Assembly: GCA_031271165.1 (NCBI GenBank)
Contig: JAISWF010000025.1
Coordinates: 1 to 55,917 of the forward strand
Length of the DNA stretch: 55,917 nt
DNA from: Deltaproteobacteria bacterium
GTDB lineage: Bacteria > Desulfobacterota > Desulfarculia > Adiutricales > Adiutricaceae
Reading direction: 5' to 3'
The notes beneath the pieces are model-generated. The model was given only the letters and a program-made list of their open reading frames with translations. It made no database searches and was not told where the DNA came from. Position numbers and translations under genes: made by a program. Positions 7,924 through 16,679 of the stretch are shown piece after piece (position 1 is the stretch's first letter; every line of letters begins with the position of its first letter).

Positions 7924-9195
7924 TTAGGCACGGTTTAAATACTCCATTGGGCGACCAGCCGGCACCCATCCAGGGTGGACTATCCCGTTTCTGCCTACCA
8001 AGTCAGATTCAAGTTCAAGATTCTCATAAAGGTCGTAGGCCAAAACTACCGAGGGCAGGTCGGCTAGCAGAGTCTTGTGACCCAACTTAGCTAGGCTTGG
8101 CGTCTTGAGACTTATAATCTCAAGTGCTGCCGCTGTGACTCCTACCAGGAGCCGGTAAAGTTCGTCATCTACCTTTAGCAAAAGCGCATCAAAACGGGAC
8201 AGGAAATCTACCTTGATGCTCTCGGCCTGCTCTTGGTGCTCAAACTCAAGGAAAGGAATCAACTTGGCCGATTCAATGGCGGCAGCCCCTTGAAAGAGAA
8301 GGCTCATAGAGTCCAGGTTATTGGTTATCATCGCTACGCTTTTTGCCGTGACCGCTCGGGGCGGAGCCACCCATGAGGGCATGGTGGCAGCCATGTCGGA
8401 TAGTCCGGTCAGATGAGCGTAAGCTTGAGCGGGAGAGCCGGCGGCTGGGGAGGATAAACTTACCACTCCGACTAACTCCTTAGTCAAGCTGGTCGATTCC
8501 AGAGAAGTAAAACTGACCTTTAAAAAATCGACCTTGTCTCCCAAAAACCCAGACAGGGAAAAATCGGCTGTGCGGACCAAGCCATAAACCTTGAGGGCAG
8601 TATCAACAAAGGGCCGCATGACCGCAACCACTTTGTCAATAACTGCTACGCTTCCCTGGACTTTGTCAAGAAATTGACCCAGCCGGCCGCCGGTAATAGA
8701 CGAAACATAAGCCAATGCGCCTCTTAAAGTGAAAGTATCGGCAGTCAGTTCAGCGAGCTTAGCCAAGGCTCTACCGCAGCTCCCAAGTAGGCCTGAAACA
8801 GGGTTGGCTTTGGGCTTTGCGGCCGCCGTGTCGCAGTCTATAAAAGTAATTGAAAAACGACAAACGCCCAGTTCCTCCTCCACATGGGTAATGGCGTAGT
8901 CCGTACATACCACCTTGTGGCGGCCAAGCCAGGGATGTACCAACTCTCCATCGCCCTTGTCCAAAGCAGCTTTTAAAGCATCCCGGGCCGAGGTAAAACC
9001 ACCCGAAAGTTTATTGGTAACGTAGACCTCTATCTTCCTCTCGGCGTCCTTAGCTCCCAGATCATCCCAAAGACCACGATCCTTGTAGGGGAACTCGTGG
9101 TGGACACCCCGGCGACCGAAACTATCTTGCGTTTGCGCTGTATAAAAAGGCGCCCCGCCAAAGAGTCCTTGTCTGTAGCCTACGTTAAACGCCAT
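7924..9195 (-). CDS. DNA circularisation protein N-terminal family (Mu gp43-like)
   Basis: A 423-residue protein with the conserved N-terminal segment of this family: FGGAPFYTAQTQDSFGRRG, HEFPYKDRGLWDDLGAK, LVHPWLGRHKVVCTDYAI and RFSITFID. The name comes from early work; in Mu-like phages the product is a tail/baseplate component encoded directly after the tape measure gene. The C-terminal half is helical with few recognisable motifs. Its ATG shares one base with the tape measure stop (TAATG), indicating coupling. Confidence 0.85.
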   Translation of the reverse strand: MAFNVGYRQGLFGGAPFYTAQTQDSFGRRGVHHEFPYKDRGLWDDLGAKDAERKIEVYVTNKLSGGFTSARDALKAALDKGDGELVHPWLGRHKVVCTDYAITHVEEELGVCRFSITFIDCDTAAAKPKANPVSGLLGSCGRALAKLAELTADTFTLRGALAYVSSITGGRLGQFLDKVQGSVAVIDKVVAVMRPFVDTALKVYGLVRTADFSLSGFLGDKVDFLKVSFTSLESTSLTKELVGVVSLSSPAAGSPAQAYAHLTGLSDMAATMPSWVAPPRAVTAKSVAMITNNLDSMSLLFQGAAAIESAKLIPFLEFEHQEQAESIKVDFLSRFDALLLKVDDELYRLLVGVTAAALEIISLKTPSLAKLGHKTLLADLPSVVLAYDLYENLELESDLVGRNGIVHPGWVPAGRPMEYLNRA

Positions 9196-11282
9196 TAGTG
9201 TGGCCTCCGGCCCATCAACAGCTTGGTTTTGTCGGAAACATTGGTGTTCGGCGAGGTGCTGCTGGCCGTGGCCGAAAAGCCTTCAGGGAGGCTCCCCTTA
9301 ATGATCACATCGACCGAGGTCTTTACCTCTTGAGGTTTAACGGCTTGGCTTATGACTTGACCGGGGGAGGGTGTTTTTTTCTGCTGTAGGCCTAAAAGAC
9401 TCTGGGTTGAGCTGGCCATCGGTACCCTTCCAGTTGCCTGCTGCGGATAACCAAAAGGTTTTTGGGCGGCCTGACTTTGCGGTATGCCTTTTTCCTGTTG
9501 AAGAGCAAAAAGACCCTGGGTTGAGCCGGCCATCGGTACCCGTCCGGGCACGATGGTAGCGTTCTTGCCCACGTCCTGATACCGACGTTGATTGGCGACC
9601 GTGGTACCCTCCTGGGAAAGTCGTCGTACCTCCTCCCAGTTGCCTGCGTTTTTGGCTTTGTAAATTTGCCTTTCCCTTAAGGTGTCCTCGTTGTTGCGCT
9701 GCTCAATGGCAGCTTGATCTCCGTAGACCACCGAGCCAGCTATTGCTCCAAGGCCAGCCCCGAGGTCGTGGAGAAAACCCAGCGCTTTGGCCAGACCGCT
9801 AATCAGATCGGCTAGAGCCCCGGTAGTAAATACTGCTATGGCCTCACCCAGGCCCCGCCAAGCCTCGGGGTTGACTTGACCATTGACATCGGTCAGCACC
9901 AAACCCATATCACCAAATAATCCGCAAAGGCTTTCAAGTACGGCTTTAAACGCACCCCCAAGAACGTCGCTCATGGCTGAAAACCCGGCCTTGAGCCCTT
10001 CTATCAAAGGTTCGAGGATTCCAAAATGATTTAAAAGCGCCACCAATCCCGTCCCGGCTATGGCTATCCACCCAACCGGCGTGGTCAGCATGGCCTTGGA
10101 AAAAATACCTAAGGAGCTGGCGGCCTTTACTAAGGCGGAAACTAGCGGGCCGGCCAGGAACACCCCGACGGCGGCGAGCACGGTTTTGAAGCCGCCTATT
10201 TTTTCGTAGACGCTGGAGATGGTCGGGAGCCAGCGTTTAAACTGGTCGTAAGCGGCCTTAACGCCGTCTTTAACTTTCTTAAGGGCGTTGGTGAGTTTTT
10301 CCCCCCACTCTTTAGCAAGCTCTCGAAGGGACCCGCTTTCCCGTAGACGGGCTACCCAGGCCAGGATCGACTCAAGCTGCTCTTTGACAAACGCAAAGGG
10401 GCCGTTGTCCATGATTAAAGTTCGGAACTCTGCCCAGGCCGTCTTAATTTTGGAAACCATCCCGACAAAGCTTTTCCCGCGCTCCTCTTCTGCGCCACCT
10501 GCTTTGTCCTGCGAAATTTTGGCCAGTATTTTATTTAGATTTTCAGGGTCGCCAGCATTGGAAGCCAAGCGAATCAGCTCGCCTTGCTGGTTGGTATACG
10601 TAAAAAGTAGCCGTTCGCCAATCTGCTCGCTCTTGACACCGAACTCCTCCAGACCGCCGGCTTGACCCCTCAGAGTGTTCTCGAAACTAGTAGCCACGTC
10701 GGCCATTGATTTGCCGTGCGCCGCAGCCATGTCGGCCACCGCTCTGAGACTATCGGCAGTAGGCCGGATGCCGCCACGGTTCATGGCCAGGAAGGCCTCG
10801 GTGGCTCCGCGCAGTTCCTGGCCAGTGGTCTCGGAAAACTCCCGAATACCTTTGAGAGCCTCAACACCCATCTCGCTTCCGAGATTGGCCGACAAAAGTC
10901 GGCCGCAATCTTCAGCCTCGGCCGCGATATCGACAAAAAAAGACTTAAACCCGTAGGTCAGAGCCGCTGTCGATGCCAGCACTTTGGCTCCCAGCTCGGC
11001 CGCTTTCCCGGCCACCTCCTTCATGGATTTGCCTACGTCGTTAAACTTCTTGGCCAAGTCTCCTGTCTGCGCCGTCATTTTCTTGACGGCCGTTGTTAGG
11101 CCGGCAAAACTTTTGGCCACGCTTTTGGCCTTGTCGTCTACTTTTTTAAGTTCGTCTCCCTGAAGTTTGGTCGCAGTTTTGGCCTTGGAGGCTTTATCGT
11201 GCACTTGAGTAAGTCCGTCGCCCAGCCTTTTTAAGGGCTGCTCGGCTAGGTTTTCAGCCTTAATTTCAAGCGTTACTTCCAT
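9195..11282 (-). CDS. Tail tape measure protein
   Basis: A 695-residue protein that sets tail length. It shows the usual pattern: a long Lys/Ala-rich helical N-terminus (residues 1-90), a segment matching phage tape measure core motifs (RLLSANLGSEMGVEALKGI, FSETTGQELRGATEAFLAMN, RAVADMAAAHGKSMADVATS), hydrophobic segments in the middle (about 375-425: LAAVGVFLAGPLVSALVKAA; PVGWIAIAGTGLVALL) and a low-complexity Gln/Ala/Pro tail with two near-identical VPMAxSTQ stretches. It follows the tail chaperone genes as expected. For a phage with this tail, the length is moderate. Confidence 0.9.
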   Translation of the reverse strand: MEVTLEIKAENLAEQPLKRLGDGLTQVHDKASKAKTATKLQGDELKKVDDKAKSVAKSFAGLTTAVKKMTAQTGDLAKKFNDVGKSMKEVAGKAAELGAKVLASTAALTYGFKSFFVDIAAEAEDCGRLLSANLGSEMGVEALKGIREFSETTGQELRGATEAFLAMNRGGIRPTADSLRAVADMAAAHGKSMADVATSFENTLRGQAGGLEEFGVKSEQIGERLLFTYTNQQGELIRLASNAGDPENLNKILAKISQDKAGGAEEERGKSFVGMVSKIKTAWAEFRTLIMDNGPFAFVKEQLESILAWVARLRESGSLRELAKEWGEKLTNALKKVKDGVKAAYDQFKRWLPTISSVYEKIGGFKTVLAAVGVFLAGPLVSALVKAASSLGIFSKAMLTTPVGWIAIAGTGLVALLNHFGILEPLIEGLKAGFSAMSDVLGGAFKAVLESLCGLFGDMGLVLTDVNGQVNPEAWRGLGEAIAVFTTGALADLISGLAKALGFLHDLGAGLGAIAGSVVYGDQAAIEQRNNEDTLRERQIYKAKNAGNWEEVRRLSQEGTTVANQRRYQDVGKNATIVPGRVPMAGSTQGLFALQQEKGIPQSQAAQKPFGYPQQATGRVPMASSTQSLLGLQQKKTPSPGQVISQAVKPQEVKTSVDVIIKGSLPEGFSATASSTSPNTNVSDKTKLLMGRRPH

Positions 11283-11295
11283 TTACCAAGGCTCA

Positions 11296-11463
11296 CTACT
11301 CATGTGGATTTTCAAGCTTAAGCCGTCTTATTGCCTGCGACTCCCAAAACAAAAGCTCCAACAGCTCCATTTCCATTAGCTCTGCCGGGCTTATATGAAA
11401 CGGTGCCCCGGCCAAAAGGCATAGTTGATCTAGGAAGTCTTCTGGCCGGAATCCGACAAAAAA
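11296..11463 (-). CDS. Frameshift extension of the tail assembly chaperone (gp41'-like)
   Basis: In the -1 frame after the slippery site at 11463-11457 an open frame continues as GFRPEDFLDQLCLLAGAPFH, then ISPAELMEMELLELLFWESQ and AIRRLKLENPHE, ending at TAG 11298-11296. The wording (LD-L---AG-PF--S--EL--M-L-ELLFW---A--L) is typical of the second half of Mu-like tail chaperones. It has no start codon of its own before the slip and is closed upstream by a TGA, so it is only reached by frameshifting from the 11430-11711 frame. Confidence 0.75.
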   Translation of the reverse strand, partial: FFVGFRPEDFLDQLCLLAGAPFHISPAELMEMELLELLFWESQAIRRLKLENPHE

Positions 11464-11711
11464 TCAAAGACCGCCGACGACACTTTGGCCGTGTCCGCAA
11501 CCGAAAGCAGGTCCATAAATTCAGGCGGCTGACCAGCCAACCGGCCGGCGAGGTCCATAATTTCCCCAAAGGTAAGCTTATCCAAAGCCCCTGGCGCGAG
11601 ATACCTCAGGTCTTTAGCTCTAGGAGGCCGCAAGGCCAGTTTTCCCACAACGCTGGAGCCGAACTCTATAGGTTCGGTGAGCTCGACTACTTTGTTTTTA
11701 ACCTCGGCCAT
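11430..11711 (-). CDS. Tail assembly chaperone (Mu gp41-like)
   Basis: A 93-residue protein: VVELTEPIEFGS, LALRPPRAKDLRYL, LTFGEIMDLAGRLAGQPPEF and MDLLSVADTAKVSSAVFDFL match the gp41 family of tail assembly chaperones that coat the tape measure protein. The unshifted product ends at TAG 11432-11430. T TTT TTG (11463-11457) in phase with this frame allows a -1 shift into the extension ending at 11296. The two-product arrangement is conserved in long-tailed phages. It lies between tube (11715) and tape measure (9195) genes, as expected. Confidence 0.85.
   Translation of the reverse strand: MAEVKNKVVELTEPIEFGSSVVGKLALRPPRAKDLRYLAPGALDKLTFGEIMDLAGRLAGQPPEFMDLLSVADTAKVSSAVFDFLSDSGQKTS
11457..11463 (-). 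promoter_or_regulatory. Programmed -1 frameshift slippery heptamer
   Basis: The minus strand reads T TTT TTG in the frame of the chaperone gene (codons GAT TTT TTG), the X XXY YYZ form of -1 frameshift sites. Shifting here places ribosomes in the 11296 frame immediately beyond its last upstream stop. Confidence 0.75.
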
Positions 11712-11714
11712 GAC

Positions 11715-12092
11715 TTACCCTGCCATTTCAGTGAGTTTGGAACCGACAAACCTTAGGGCGATTTTGCCCTCGTTAGACTCAGCAGTCCTCTCAGTTGTGT
11801 TGATGGCGTCGGACAAAACCAGGATTTTCCCACTTAACAGATTAACAGTCACCGTAACCCCCTCCTTGTCCAAGAGGTCGCGAACAGTGTCAAGCTTACG
11901 CGAGTCGGTTATCGTAAACTGTATAAAGGCCGGAACAGGTTTGCCGGCCACCCCGTGGTAACGGTCAGCGCCCATTATTTCAGTAAACTGGAGACCGCCG
12001 AAAGAGTAAGTAACCCCTTCAGAGGTAATGTCTAAAGTATTGCCATCTATCGACAGGCGGCGGAGGCCGCCTCTTTTAATATCGCCAGCCAT
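11715..12092 (-). CDS. Tail tube protein (Mu gp40-like)
   Basis: A 125-residue protein matching the phage tube 2 family: RLSIDGNTLDI, GVTYSFGGLQFTEIMGADRY, GVAGKPVPAFIQFTITDS and LLSGKILVLSDAINT. It forms the inner tube inside the contractile sheath. It directly follows the sheath gene (12172-13665) and precedes the chaperones by three bases, the Mu order. Length is normal for the family. Confidence 0.85.
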   Translation of the reverse strand: MAGDIKRGGLRRLSIDGNTLDITSEGVTYSFGGLQFTEIMGADRYHGVAGKPVPAFIQFTITDSRKLDTVRDLLDKEGVTVTVNLLSGKILVLSDAINTTERTAESNEGKIALRFVGSKLTEMAG

Positions 12093-12171
12093 ATAACGGC
12101 TCCTTTGGTCTGGTCAAATGAGGTAGATTAAACTAGGCTTAAAGCCGTATTAATGCCGAATTAAAGCCGAA

Positions 12172-13665
12172 TCAAAGCCGGAAGGAAATCTTGGCCGCCA
12201 TGACTCTTAATTGGTTGACCAAGTTCGGCGGCAGCTTAATGTTTACCCGGCAAACGTCCGAAGGATCTCGCTCGACAATGAGCGCATCCTTGAACGCATC
12301 AGCGTTTTCCACCAGGCCAAGCTCTTCCATCGACTGAAACCACGCAAAGGTTTCGCCTTTGATAATCGACGGTGTGGTGATGGCTTGGCCTACGCCAAAA
12401 TTAGCCGAGTCGTCGCAAAGCTTGTGGCGAGGAAAGATTCTGGCCATCCATGTTTTGTAGCTATACCGCAAATACGCCAACGTAAGAAGAGTGTTGAGAT
12501 CTAAATAGGCCCGGTCGGCAGCTCCCCAGGCGTTCTCCCTATATGTAGTAATCAAACGCTCGACTGTCATCCCCCCATCGGGGTTGACGTAATACGTTGA
12601 AATACCGTCAAAAAGCAGGAGGTTGTTTTCTTGCTTTGTAAAAGGCCCGCCAGCTCCAAGAATAGTCAGGTGAGGACTGTTGTGGAGGGCACCAAGAGCA
12701 CCAAGTTGAGCGTGGGTCCCGTTGGCGGCGCAAATGATATGCGTCGGCTTATCCAGCATCGCGTTAAAACGACGCTCCGCCTCTTCCTTAAGTGCGGCCA
12801 AGGTGGCCGAGTCCGTCCACGGGGAAACAAAGAAGTGGTACCAGTCATCGTCGCCCAGCGCAGCAAATAGAGGAGCGAGGTCAGGAACCCCGCTGCCACC
12901 AGCCAGCTGCCCGGCCAGCCCATTTTTGAGCGGCGGAAGGATACCTGGAATGGTTAGACTTTGGAAGGGCCGGGCAGGATCTTGGTTGCCGTAGAAAGCG
13001 ATCAACCCGGCTAGCGACGCGGATATTTTGTATGTAGGTGAGGGGCTGGCCGGCGCTGGGGCGGTACCTGCATAGGCTATAGACAGTCCTTCAGGGAGGG
13101 CCTGTTCCTGATAGTAACCTACGCGAACGGTGACTCCGTTATACACTGTGCCTTTGGACGGGGCCGAGATGGTCAGTTTTCCGGCTTCCCCGCCAGCAAC
13201 TGCACTCCAACCCCCGTGAGCATTTATAGCACCTATTAAAGCGGTCGCGGCTACGGCTGCCGTGGTCGACGGCGGCACGTAAACGGAAACTAAGTCGTCG
13301 CCAATATAGAGCGAGATGGTCCCGCCGGTGGTGGCCGTACCGGTCAGGGTAACCAGTAGCGTGGCCTTGGCTCCCTCCGGCTCGGGGACGGACACATAAT
13401 AAACCTCGGTCGTGGTATTGGCCCCAAACCAAGCCTCAGCTTGGGCGGCCAAAAGGGATCCCGCACCAAATAGGCTGACAGCCTGGGCGGCAGAGGTTAC
13501 CCGTTGAGGAGCCAAAACAGGTGCCAGTGTGGCTGTGGCCTGTCCGAGGACCAGCACCCGGTAGGGCATGGCCGGAGCGGCTTGATCGGCCTGCGTCGGG
13601 TCGATTTCTGCGTAGATGAGTGGCACCCGCCAGTTGGTCGGGATCTGGTCGAACGAAATAGCCAT
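12172..13665 (-). CDS. Contractile tail sheath protein (Mu gpL/gp39-like)
   Basis: A 497-residue sheath protein. The start (FDQIPTNWRVPLIYAEID) and the central and C-terminal motifs (FVSPWTDSATLAALKEE, IICAANGTHAQLGAL, LNTLLTLAYLRYSYKTWMA, FPRHKLCDD, GQAITTPSIIKGE) fit the Mu-type sheath. An inserted Ser/Thr/Gly-rich beta domain occupies about residues 95-190. It is the first gene of the sheath-tube pair and marks the phage as a myovirus type. Confidence 0.9.
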   Translation of the reverse strand: MAISFDQIPTNWRVPLIYAEIDPTQADQAAPAMPYRVLVLGQATATLAPVLAPQRVTSAAQAVSLFGAGSLLAAQAEAWFGANTTTEVYYVSVPEPEGAKATLLVTLTGTATTGGTISLYIGDDLVSVYVPPSTTAAVAATALIGAINAHGGWSAVAGGEAGKLTISAPSKGTVYNGVTVRVGYYQEQALPEGLSIAYAGTAPAPASPSPTYKISASLAGLIAFYGNQDPARPFQSLTIPGILPPLKNGLAGQLAGGSGVPDLAPLFAALGDDDWYHFFVSPWTDSATLAALKEEAERRFNAMLDKPTHIICAANGTHAQLGALGALHNSPHLTILGAGGPFTKQENNLLLFDGISTYYVNPDGGMTVERLITTYRENAWGAADRAYLDLNTLLTLAYLRYSYKTWMARIFPRHKLCDDSANFGVGQAITTPSIIKGETFAWFQSMEELGLVENADAFKDALIVERDPSDVCRVNIKLPPNLVNQLRVMAAKISFRL

Positions 13666-13695
13666 GGTATAAATTCTCCTTGGCAGTTTTGTGGA

Positions 13696-13947
13696 TTATT
13701 TTTCGCTTTTTTCGGGTTTGTTGGTGCGAGTCAAGGTCAGATTGGCCCGGCGCTCATCGCTGGCTTGGGGTTTATTGCCCACACTGTCGTCGGTCGGAAT
13801 AACTTCAACATCGCCGTCACTTACCCGACGGTCCCAATAAATAGACCGCTCTACTACCGTACCTTCCGGAGGCAGCGGAACTGGCGGATTTTGGGACGGG
13901 TTCAAAACCCTCTTGCCGTCTAGCGGCTTTACCAAAATAAGGCTCAT
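13696..13947 (-). CDS. DUF2635 protein (Mu gp38-like)
   Basis: An 83-residue protein beginning MSLILVKPLDGKRVLNPSQN, with LPPEGTVVERSIYWDRRVSDGDV matching the DUF2635 pattern (VKP--G--V--P, LP--G--V-----YW-RR--DGDV). ATG 13947 is used because AAGGAG stands six bases upstream and because it overlaps the preceding stop as ATGA. Mu-like phages carry this small gene just before the sheath gene; its role is unknown. The C-terminal 30 residues are charged and probably disordered. Confidence 0.8.
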   Translation of the reverse strand: MSLILVKPLDGKRVLNPSQNPPVPLPPEGTVVERSIYWDRRVSDGDVEVIPTDDSVGNKPQASDERRANLTLTRTNKPEKSEK

Positions 13948-14546
13948 GTAGACTCCTTCTCCCAAGGCTTATATATATTTTGAATTTTCCCGAGTTCTCC
14001 GAGAGGAACAAGCTTCCATTCGGTGACCAACAGGGGCTCATCACAAATGATATCGGGCTGGGGCTCGGCCTCAGAATAGACCTCGGTAGAAAACCTTAGC
14101 ACTGCCAGCGAGAACCCGCCGCCCTCCGGTCCGCCCCGCCAAAGCGGGGTAATAGACGATAGCTGAAGCGGCGAGATATCCAGGCCGCACGTGTTGTTTA
14201 CCAAATCCTTGCGGACTGTTTCTATCAGCGGATAAAGCCCGGGGACTTGAGGTCCCCCGAGCCGGAGCTCGTCTTGGCTATAACTGGTCACCAGGACCAG
14301 AATTGACATATTGATTTGCCTTATCAGGTTCTGACCTGACAGATGCGATGTTTCGCCATCATAGGTGACCCAGATAGCCGGTGCTTTTTGAAGGGCCTGA
14401 GCCAGGGCTTCTTCCGTGTCTAACTGGCCCCCGTAACCTTCGATGTACCGTACTCCCGGCCCTTGCTGGGCCTCAATTCTCTTCCCGTCACATACTGAGA
14501 GCCGTGTTACTATGGCTTGCTCTAAGGCTGATATTGTGACTTCCAC
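13944..14546 (-). CDS. DUF1834 protein (Mu gp37-like)
   Basis: A 200-residue protein of the gp37 family: ISALEQAIVTRLS near the start, APAIWVTYDGE, INMSILVLVTSYSQDELRLGG, GLYPLIETVRKDLVNNTCGL and a C-terminal LAVLRFSTEVYSEAEP. The family is thought to act as a tail terminator or neck factor in Mu-like phages, an inference from position and from structural studies of relatives. It lies between gpG-like (14549) and DUF2635 (13696) genes. Confidence 0.8.
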   Translation of the reverse strand: MEVTISALEQAIVTRLSVCDGKRIEAQQGPGVRYIEGYGGQLDTEEALAQALQKAPAIWVTYDGETSHLSGQNLIRQINMSILVLVTSYSQDELRLGGPQVPGLYPLIETVRKDLVNNTCGLDISPLQLSSITPLWRGGPEGGGFSLAVLRFSTEVYSEAEPQPDIICDEPLLVTEWKLVPLGELGKIQNIYKPWEKEST

Positions 14547-14548
14547 TA

Positions 14549-15115
14549 TTACTCCACGACTAGGTAGTCGTTGACGACTTCGCGGATGTCAGATACATCA
14601 TCGTCTGACAAACCTAAAACCGGTCTGGCTGGGATATGGATAACATAGCCACCAACGTTAACGGTTTTGACCCGTTTGGCCTTTTTTTTCTTAACCAATT
14701 GGTTCCCCGTAGTTCCGTAGTACAAATTTCTGGAAGAGGGCCCCCGCTGGATGTCTCCGCCAAGTTGCTGAATTCTGGCGTAGTCCATCGCTTTGCCCGA
14801 ACCGCCCATGCTGACCGTAACTGAGTCAGCGCTGGCTCTATAGTTCAGAGATCTTAAAAGGTGCCCCTGAAATCTTAGCAGTCCCCCGCCGGCCGAGCCA
14901 TTTTTAAGCCGGCGCTTGGCGGTCGATTTGGCCCAGGGAGTCCAGGCTGACCCGTCTGGGGCTTTTTTGGTTTGCTCTATCCGCATTTGCGAGCTTAAAA
15001 GAAGCACCGCTCCGATACGCTCCATTAACGGCTGCAGGTTCCCCAGCCGAGAGGTTATCTCGCCGAGCCTCTCGGTCACCTCGGCCATGTCTATGTGAAG
15101 CGACACCCCGGCCAT
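14549..15115 (-). CDS. Virion morphogenesis protein (Mu gpG / P2 gpS type)
   Basis: A 188-residue neck/tail-completion protein. It shows LLSSQMRIEQTKKAPDGSAW, TPWAKSTAKRRLKNG, LLRFQGHLLRSLNYRASADS and a C-terminal IPARPVLGLSDDD, which are the conserved features of this family (FD-----PDG--W, ARPFLG-----). Its start and the stop of the gp36-like gene share one base. In Mu the gene is in this head-tail joining block. Confidence 0.85.
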   Translation of the reverse strand: MAGVSLHIDMAEVTERLGEITSRLGNLQPLMERIGAVLLLSSQMRIEQTKKAPDGSAWTPWAKSTAKRRLKNGSAGGGLLRFQGHLLRSLNYRASADSVTVSMGGSGKAMDYARIQQLGGDIQRGPSSRNLYYGTTGNQLVKKKKAKRVKTVNVGGYVIHIPARPVLGLSDDDVSDIREVVNDYLVVE

Positions 15116-15540
15116 CAGTATTCATCCATGTCTTTAAACCTGCGTTTGGGGCCCACAAAGTCAACCCCACCACTCCAAAGACCACCCATATCAGTGTCCG
15201 GTAGCCCTAGTGAAAGCTCGCCAGAAGCAGCGGCCTTGAGTTCTTCAAGGGTCCTTTCATAGTTGGCCCGAACCATCTCAGGTGCGGCCCCAGGCTGAAG
15301 GAACCACCGCGCTAAATCGCACGACCACCTAATAGCCAGGGTCGGAATCGGCTCAAGAGGGAGCGGATACCTTTTGCCAAGGTATCCGTTGATTAAATCA
15401 AAGGCGTCCTTGAGGGCCGATTCCAAACGCTCCAAGTCGACGCCGGTAGGAGCCGGGCCAGAGTTCGGCCTGTTGGTAAGCTGGATAATGTCCCGCTCGC
15501 CGAACCGCTCAATCATATGCTGTGGCGTAGCGTAACTCAC
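15115..15540 (-). CDS. Gp36-like protein (DUF1320)
   Basis: A 141-residue head-tail connector protein of the DUF1320 type: SYATPQHMIERFGERDIIQL, LERLESALKDAFDLINGYLG, KRYPLPLEPIPTLAIRWSCD and the helical ARWFLQPGAAPEMVRANYER. These motifs are characteristic of Mu gp36. The start overlaps the end of the upstream gp35-like gene by four bases. Confidence 0.85.
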   Translation of the reverse strand: MSYATPQHMIERFGERDIIQLTNRPNSGPAPTGVDLERLESALKDAFDLINGYLGKRYPLPLEPIPTLAIRWSCDLARWFLQPGAAPEMVRANYERTLEELKAAASGELSLGLPDTDMGGLWSGGVDFVGPKRRFKDMDEY

Positions 15541-15734
15541 TTCTTGCCTTTGCTTTTTGGTTCAGCTTCCACTGCCACTGCTACTGCTTCTTCTTCAACA
15601 ATCAATAACGGCTCGGCCTTTAGCAGCGCCAGTTCTTCGGAGGTAAATGTTCCGTCTGGATATACGGCCGCGCCTGTATGCACACGGCCAGCTCTCCGAA
15701 AGCCGTTCTTTTTGGAGACGATTTTAATTGGCAT
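15537..15734 (-). CDS. Gp35-like (HI1506-related) small protein
   Basis: A 65-residue protein with the pattern IKIVSKKNGFRRAGRVHTGA, FTSEELALLKAEPLLIVEEE, which is typical of the HI1506-related/gp35 family of Mu-like phages, followed by a short charged C-terminal tail. Function unknown; always encoded next to the major capsid gene and the gp36-like gene, as here. Confidence 0.8.
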   Translation of the reverse strand: MPIKIVSKKNGFRRAGRVHTGAAVYPDGTFTSEELALLKAEPLLIVEEEAVAVAVEAEPKSKGKK

Positions 15735-15755
15735 TTAACCCTGCCTTAAACTTAG

Positions 15756-16640
15756 TTACGCCGTAGCAAGCCAGGGCGTGACCAATAGCTCGGCCGAGCC
15801 TGCCCACTCATTAGAGGCCCCAGCATCGTTACGATCATTAATGAGAAGCTTGCGAGCAGCACCTTCTAAGCTGGGTGGTACCACCAGAAGGTCTGGAATA
15901 AGACCCAGCGGCTCGCCTACGTCTGAGGTAAAAGATAATATCTTGGCCCGGGCAGCGGCATAGTTTGCGGCGGTCAAGGCATCTTTGCAGGCCACAGCCA
16001 TTTGCCATAATCCAAAGCCGGCGTTGACCCTGGCGGAGACCCCGTAAAGGAACTCTTCCCGCATAAAAACGTTATCGTCGTCAAGTTTGTCTTTATGGAC
16101 AAATTCATACGGCCGCCGGACTTGCCAGATCAGCGGCTTCAAGGCCCGTTTGGTAACCATAAGGTACCAGGGAGTGGCTGCTCCGGCTATTAGGTTGGAT
16201 ACGGAGACCCCGGCCACCGGATGGTCGGTGTCAAAAAAGTATTGCCCGTCATAGCAAGGGACTGAAAATCCGGCTTTTAACAACCCAAAAACCATCTGGT
16301 CAGGATGGGTCCCGGCTGCCCGGCCCAGCTCCTGGACTGCTGGCTTGTAGATCCCGATAGTGTCATCTTCTACGGAATCTCGGCTAATGGCGATGGTGCT
16401 CTCGAATTTGCGGTTTTCTATGGCATATTTATGCACCGACAGGTTCTGAATAACGCGCTCGCCGATCCACTCCCGCAAGGCGGTGTTTTGCCCCAGCCAA
16501 GGGTAAACGTTCTCCTTGGTGGCCGAGGGGACCGTGGTGGCTATTTTTTCGAAGTCCTTAGGTGCGCCCTCAAAGGCGTTCTGATATTCGGTCCGGAATC
16601 CGACAAACAGGGCCCTGAGGGTACTGTCATTAATTATCAT
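15756..16640 (-). CDS. Major capsid protein (Mu gpT-like)
   Basis: A 294-residue major head subunit. The start LRALFVGFRTEYQNAFEGAP, the segment KIATTVPSATKENVYPWLGQ, LREWIGERVIQNLSVHKYAI and DDTIGIYKPAVQELGRAA are the recognisable gpT motifs; YFDTDHPV is also typical. Length is close to Mu gpT. It lies after the decoration-like and protease genes, the standard order. Confidence 0.92.
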   Translation of the reverse strand: MIINDSTLRALFVGFRTEYQNAFEGAPKDFEKIATTVPSATKENVYPWLGQNTALREWIGERVIQNLSVHKYAIENRKFESTIAISRDSVEDDTIGIYKPAVQELGRAAGTHPDQMVFGLLKAGFSVPCYDGQYFFDTDHPVAGVSVSNLIAGAATPWYLMVTKRALKPLIWQVRRPYEFVHKDKLDDDNVFMREEFLYGVSARVNAGFGLWQMAVACKDALTAANYAAARAKILSFTSDVGEPLGLIPDLLVVPPSLEGAARKLLINDRNDAGASNEWAGSAELLVTPWLATA

Positions 16641-16679
16641 CTGGTATACCTCTTTATTGGATTTATTGGATGGTTGTTA

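Noticed and set aside
11318-11569. 83-codon frame overlapping the tail chaperone
   Set aside because: It is the third frame of the region; the family-like sequence is in the -1 frame reached from the slippery site.
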